Source: Paraglomus occultum (taxonomy: Eukaryota > Glomeromycota > Glomeromycetes > Paraglomerales > Paraglomeraceae). Taken from it: a stretch of DNA of 38,050 nucleotides. The notes beneath the pieces were generated by a model. It was not told where the DNA came from. It did no database searches and was given only the letters and a program-made list of their open reading frames with translations. The stretch covers positions 1 to 38,050 of the forward strand of contig CAJVPJ010000171.1 of assembly GCA_910592205.1 (NCBI GenBank), in the 5' to 3' direction. Every line of letters begins with the position of its first letter. Positions within the stretch are counted from its first letter, which is position 1. The position numbers and the translations under genes are program-made. Shown here in pieces: positions 34,890 through 38,050 of this stretch.

Positions 34890-35760
34890 TTACAATATCC
34901 ATGTGAAAACGGCAAATGTAATTACAACAAACGGTTTGAACGCCATAAAACCCCATATAACAATTCCACTCAAATAAATATTTTGTGCTGCTGCATCTTT
35001 CGCACCTCTTGCGGCATCACTATCGCCAAACCATATTGCAATTCCCGCAATCAACGTATAAATCAGATAGAGAACATGGTATAGGAATAGAAAGCGGTAA
35101 TACGGACTAACTATTTTGGATATGTCAGCCATGAGAAGTTGATAAAAGTAATCAGCTCCGCCTATGTAGAGAATAGTCGAAAATAAGTATATTACATGGC
35201 AAATTATTTTTACACTACACTAAACAACTCAAATACTTGCCGAAAAACATCCCCAGACTGTTGATCGCCGCAAATTTTCTTGAGAAACATCTCCAAAGTA
35301 CAAAAACTAGTAATGTTCTGAACATAATCTCTAAGACCAGGGACGCAATCAACCATCCTCGAATGTGAATCAAATTCCCCGAGCCCTGTAATTTTTCGCT
35401 TTTAGTTAGAACGTGATGGAAAATATTGCTTGCAACGTTAATATCGATGGAAACTCCTCCAAATCGGTTAACATGCGTCTCCTAGCCACTCATTCTCACC
35501 TCACGATAACTATAAGCAAGTAGATACCAAAGTATTATAAAAACATATATATTGAAAACAGTGTAAAGAAAGTGAACTGTCGTTTGTGTGATCATCACCG
35601 TTCTGGATGGTGGTTTTCTCACATATGGTTGCTTTGTATTATCGTTTTCCTGGTCTTCATTCGCAACACCTCTAGACGATCCGGTCGGAGTCATGGAGAT
35701 TCCATCTCCATCGTTATTGTCTCCACGACCGAAATGAGCGTTATATAGCGCCTCATCCAT
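34890..35760 (-). CDS. Predicted four-helix membrane protein, family copy 2 (225 residues)
   Basis: Three exons: 35760-35500, 35385-35241 and 35161-34890, summing to 678 bp. Residues 1-58 are polar (GRGDNNDGDGISMTPTGSSR). Hydrophobic helices lie at about 61-83, 97-119, 158-180 and 197-224. Helix 2 contains VLEIMFRTLLVFVLW, with Glu and Arg four residues apart. It is followed by RKFAAINSLG and then GGADYF across the second splice junction. Helix 4 carries FKP. The second intron begins with GC (TTTCG|GCAAGT at 35240), required by the frame and by alignment to the copy at 37051. The two copies have the same length within one residue, and GGADYF falls at the same position. It is head-to-head with copy 3. 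The function is unknown; a small transporter, channel or membrane scaffold are all possible. Confidence 0.88.
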
Positions 35761-37050
35761 TAGTAAAAATCAATATTTTGCAATATGTCTGAACAATGGA
35801 AATGATGATAGGAATTCGGGTGTTGTATGTAACAATTAACGGCAAGTGGTGATAACAAAACAATAATGGCAAGGATAGTATTTAATTAAGGACAGTGTTA
35901 TTTCTCTAGTATTATATTAACAATGTTGTTTCTTGGTTCGATATTGGTGACAATGTGATCAAACACCAATCGTATCAACAATGATATGGTTCAGAACAGT
36001 CGTAACAATTGTGATGTCGATACCTGGTTACTTATTCTACAACTCAATAGTGTAAAATTGTTCAATGAATGGCCATAACGAGTGTGGGGGAGAGAAAAAG
36101 AAACAAGAAACGAGATGGGGGGTGTTTGCTAATTATCACATCTATTTAAAAGTTTTCAGATAACAAAGTTTATCCTTTATCCAAGCATATTTCCTCCTTG
36201 TATTATAATTTACAGTTATGCGACATCAACTAATAAAGTTTGATGATAGAACCTCCTAATATGGTATTCCAAGATCACCAGGACCCAGGATATCAGAGAT
36301 AAGTTTTGGGGTTTTTAGACGCTAACCCGAATCATCATATTTTGTACAACGACAGGGGTCGTACGTTTAAGAATTATCGTTCCCAAAATTTGACGTCTTG
36401 GGTTTGGGGTCAACCCACTTGCTCACCACAAACTCACTCGGGCATGAAAACTTGTGTTGAACAGGGGGAAGGGAGAAGAATAAAATCTAGTTGGGGATGC
36501 GATTTAGGACTCGGATATATTCGAAGTTTAACAATAATATTGAACCTTTGGAAGGAAACTTTATTTCAGTTTTCACAAAGAACCAGCGTTTGGGGATGCA
36601 TAGGCTGTTGTGCAATTCGGCAAATAATTGTAAAGGCTGTCGTGTAATTTGTCATGATAACCATGAGGCTTGCTATAAACGTTTTTAGAAAGGACTCGGT
36701 AAATGCTGTAGAACCCAAGGGGGAGATGTCGAATGCGCAAAATGGAAACTAAAAACTGTGAACGAGATTTGTCTTCAAAAAAAAAAAAGATTGTTTCAAT
36801 GCAAAGCTTAACACATTATGTCATCAGTTACTTGAACTCCAATCATGTGTTGAGCACACATTCTCTAATTCGGATATGCCCCTATAGGAACACGATGCGG
36901 CGTCACGAACATGTAGCTAGTTATTGGCTGCTACAAATTACTTAACGTAATTAAATAGGTTATCAAAGGTGCAAATGATCAGCCAATGGCCTATATCACT
37001 AATGTAAAGCCAAAGTCCAAGTCCTTTGCTTCTTGCAATTCTCTAGCATC
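35761..37050. promoter_or_regulatory. Intergenic region between divergent family copies 2 and 3
   Basis: About 1.3 kb separates the two divergent starts. A 113-codon plus frame at 36306-36647 shows no known domain and no supported start. GGGG-rich patches occur near 36080-36120 and 36460-36500. No defined promoter motif was identified. Confidence 0.35.
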
Positions 37051-37887
37051 ATGGCTTATCACATTCGCACTCACTCGGTTGCTATGAGTGAAAACAGTGG
37101 CGATGCAGAGATGTGTAAAGATAATATAGATGAAAAGCATATAATAGTTGATGATATCGAAAGTCTGGCAGCTGATAATGAGATAGGATGGAAAGGGCGT
37201 CTCGCTTTATTCTACGAGGCACTGTTCTATTACGTATACGCTTTAATTAATACTTATATGCTAATAAGTACTTGCTTGCTGGTGGAGTATAGTACAAAAG
37301 AGGTAACTAAACAATCTTCTATATTTATATTTGTGCTATTATTGGTCTATTAACGAAACGACAACACTTTATAACTGCAGTCAATGCAGGACATTAGTGG
37401 CGTTAGCAAGATTAAAATTTGGGTTATTTGTTGGCTAGTTGTCGAAACAGTTTCAAGAACTCACATTGTGGTAGTTCTATGGTACTATTGCTCATGGAAG
37501 TTTGCCATAGTTAATTCGTTAGGCGGACTGTTAGGTATTCTATCATTTCTGCTTACAAGTGTTTGATGATATATTGCTAATATAAGTACGTTCGGGTTAC
37601 GGGAACAAACAGGTGGTGCCGATTACTTCATCCCAATATTCAAGAATAGCTCAAGTTTGCACGATGATTTTAAGAAATGGATAACAATAAACTGGTATTT
37701 TTATGTTATCTTCAACTATGGTGGAGGGTCCGCAATGTGGCTATATTGCAGAAACTTTGTGAGTGGAACAAATACTAGCATCGTGGGCGTGCTGTTGACC
37801 AGTAATATCGCAATTTGGGTGTTCAATTTAATCAAACCGCTTTCAGTAATAATATGGTATCTTGTGTGTATGAATGATGACAATTGA
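37051..37887 (+). CDS. Predicted four-helix membrane protein, family copy 3 (226 residues)
   Basis: Three exons: 37051-37302, 37381-37534 and 37613-37887, summing to 681 bp. An acidic, polar N-terminus (residues 1-48) precedes four hydrophobic segments at about 55-78, 94-118, 155-178 and 190-218. Helix 2 contains VVETVSRTHIVVVLW, again with Glu and Arg four apart. It is followed by WKFAIVNSLGGLL and GGADYF, with helix 4 carrying LIKPLSV. Intron positions and phases equal those of copy 2. The acceptor of exon 2 could also be nine bases later (37390), which would remove SMQ. An internal Met at residue 12 is an alternative start. The gene is divergent from copy 2 and lies close to the right edge of the window. 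No function is assigned. Confidence 0.87.
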
Positions 37888-38050
37888 CAATGGGGACTGT
37901 CGATGGCATGAACGATAGCAAAAACGTCAAGTGTAACTCGATAATACTTATAATTCGATCATCTCAAACACCGCAATCATGTCAGTTATATACTACTTTT
38001 AATTTTTAATTGTTTGTCATTGCGACAGTAAGCTTGTAAGTTATTATGTT

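Noticed and set aside
36306..36647. 113-codon plus frame between membrane protein copies 2 and 3
   Set aside because: No known domain and low-complexity G-rich patches; could be an old repeat, but nothing supports a gene.

Overview
The window is nuclear DNA of an intron-rich, AT-rich eukaryote, most likely a fungus of the arbuscular-mycorrhizal group (Glomeromycotina) or a close early-diverging relative. The evidence is: short spliceosomal introns (mostly 50-130 nt) in every housekeeping gene, a long Sel1-repeat gene, a Crinkler (CRN)-type effector gene with a kinase-like C-terminus, Tc1/mariner-type elements, and a fungal-style gene set (ILV3, WBP1, PNO1, PPH3, UTR4). The species assignment is inference. 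All exon boundaries below were found by hand from splice signals, reading phase and protein family knowledge. For nearly every gene the summed exon length is a multiple of three.

Left third (1-13.8 kb). A partial Sel1-repeat gene runs off the left edge on the minus strand. It is followed by two nested inverted-repeat elements and a long AT-rich spacer. Next come an unrecognised seven-exon gene (4125-6040, minus) and the catalytic subunit of protein phosphatase 4 (6625-8355, plus, ten exons). At 9.9-12.5 kb lies a broken Crinkler/kinase gene, interrupted by a 927-bp mariner element whose own transposase is degenerate.

Middle (13.8-25.3 kb). This is a dense run of conserved genes: a predicted mitochondrial protein with a possible Tim44-like C-terminus (minus), the pre-40S assembly KH protein PNO1/Dim2 (minus), dihydroxy-acid dehydratase ILV3 (plus, divergent from PNO1), the ubiquitin-like splicing modifier HUB1/UBL5 (plus), and a Tctex-type dynein light chain with an N-terminal extension (minus, convergent with HUB1).

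Right part (25.2-38 kb). The minus strand carries enolase-phosphatase E1 (UTR4, methionine salvage), N-alpha-acetyltransferase 50 (NAA50) and the oligosaccharyltransferase subunit WBP1/OST48. The last 7 kb hold three related genes for predicted four-helix membrane proteins (31.2, 34.9 and 37.1 kb). They share intron phases, a buried E-x3-R motif in helix 2 and, in two of them, a GGADYF loop and a KP motif in helix 4. I do not recognise this family, and it is the best candidate here for something undescribed.

The housekeeping genes do not form one pathway. The genome-dynamic parts are the CRN/mariner locus, the Sel1 array with its higher-order duplication, and the tandem membrane-protein family.
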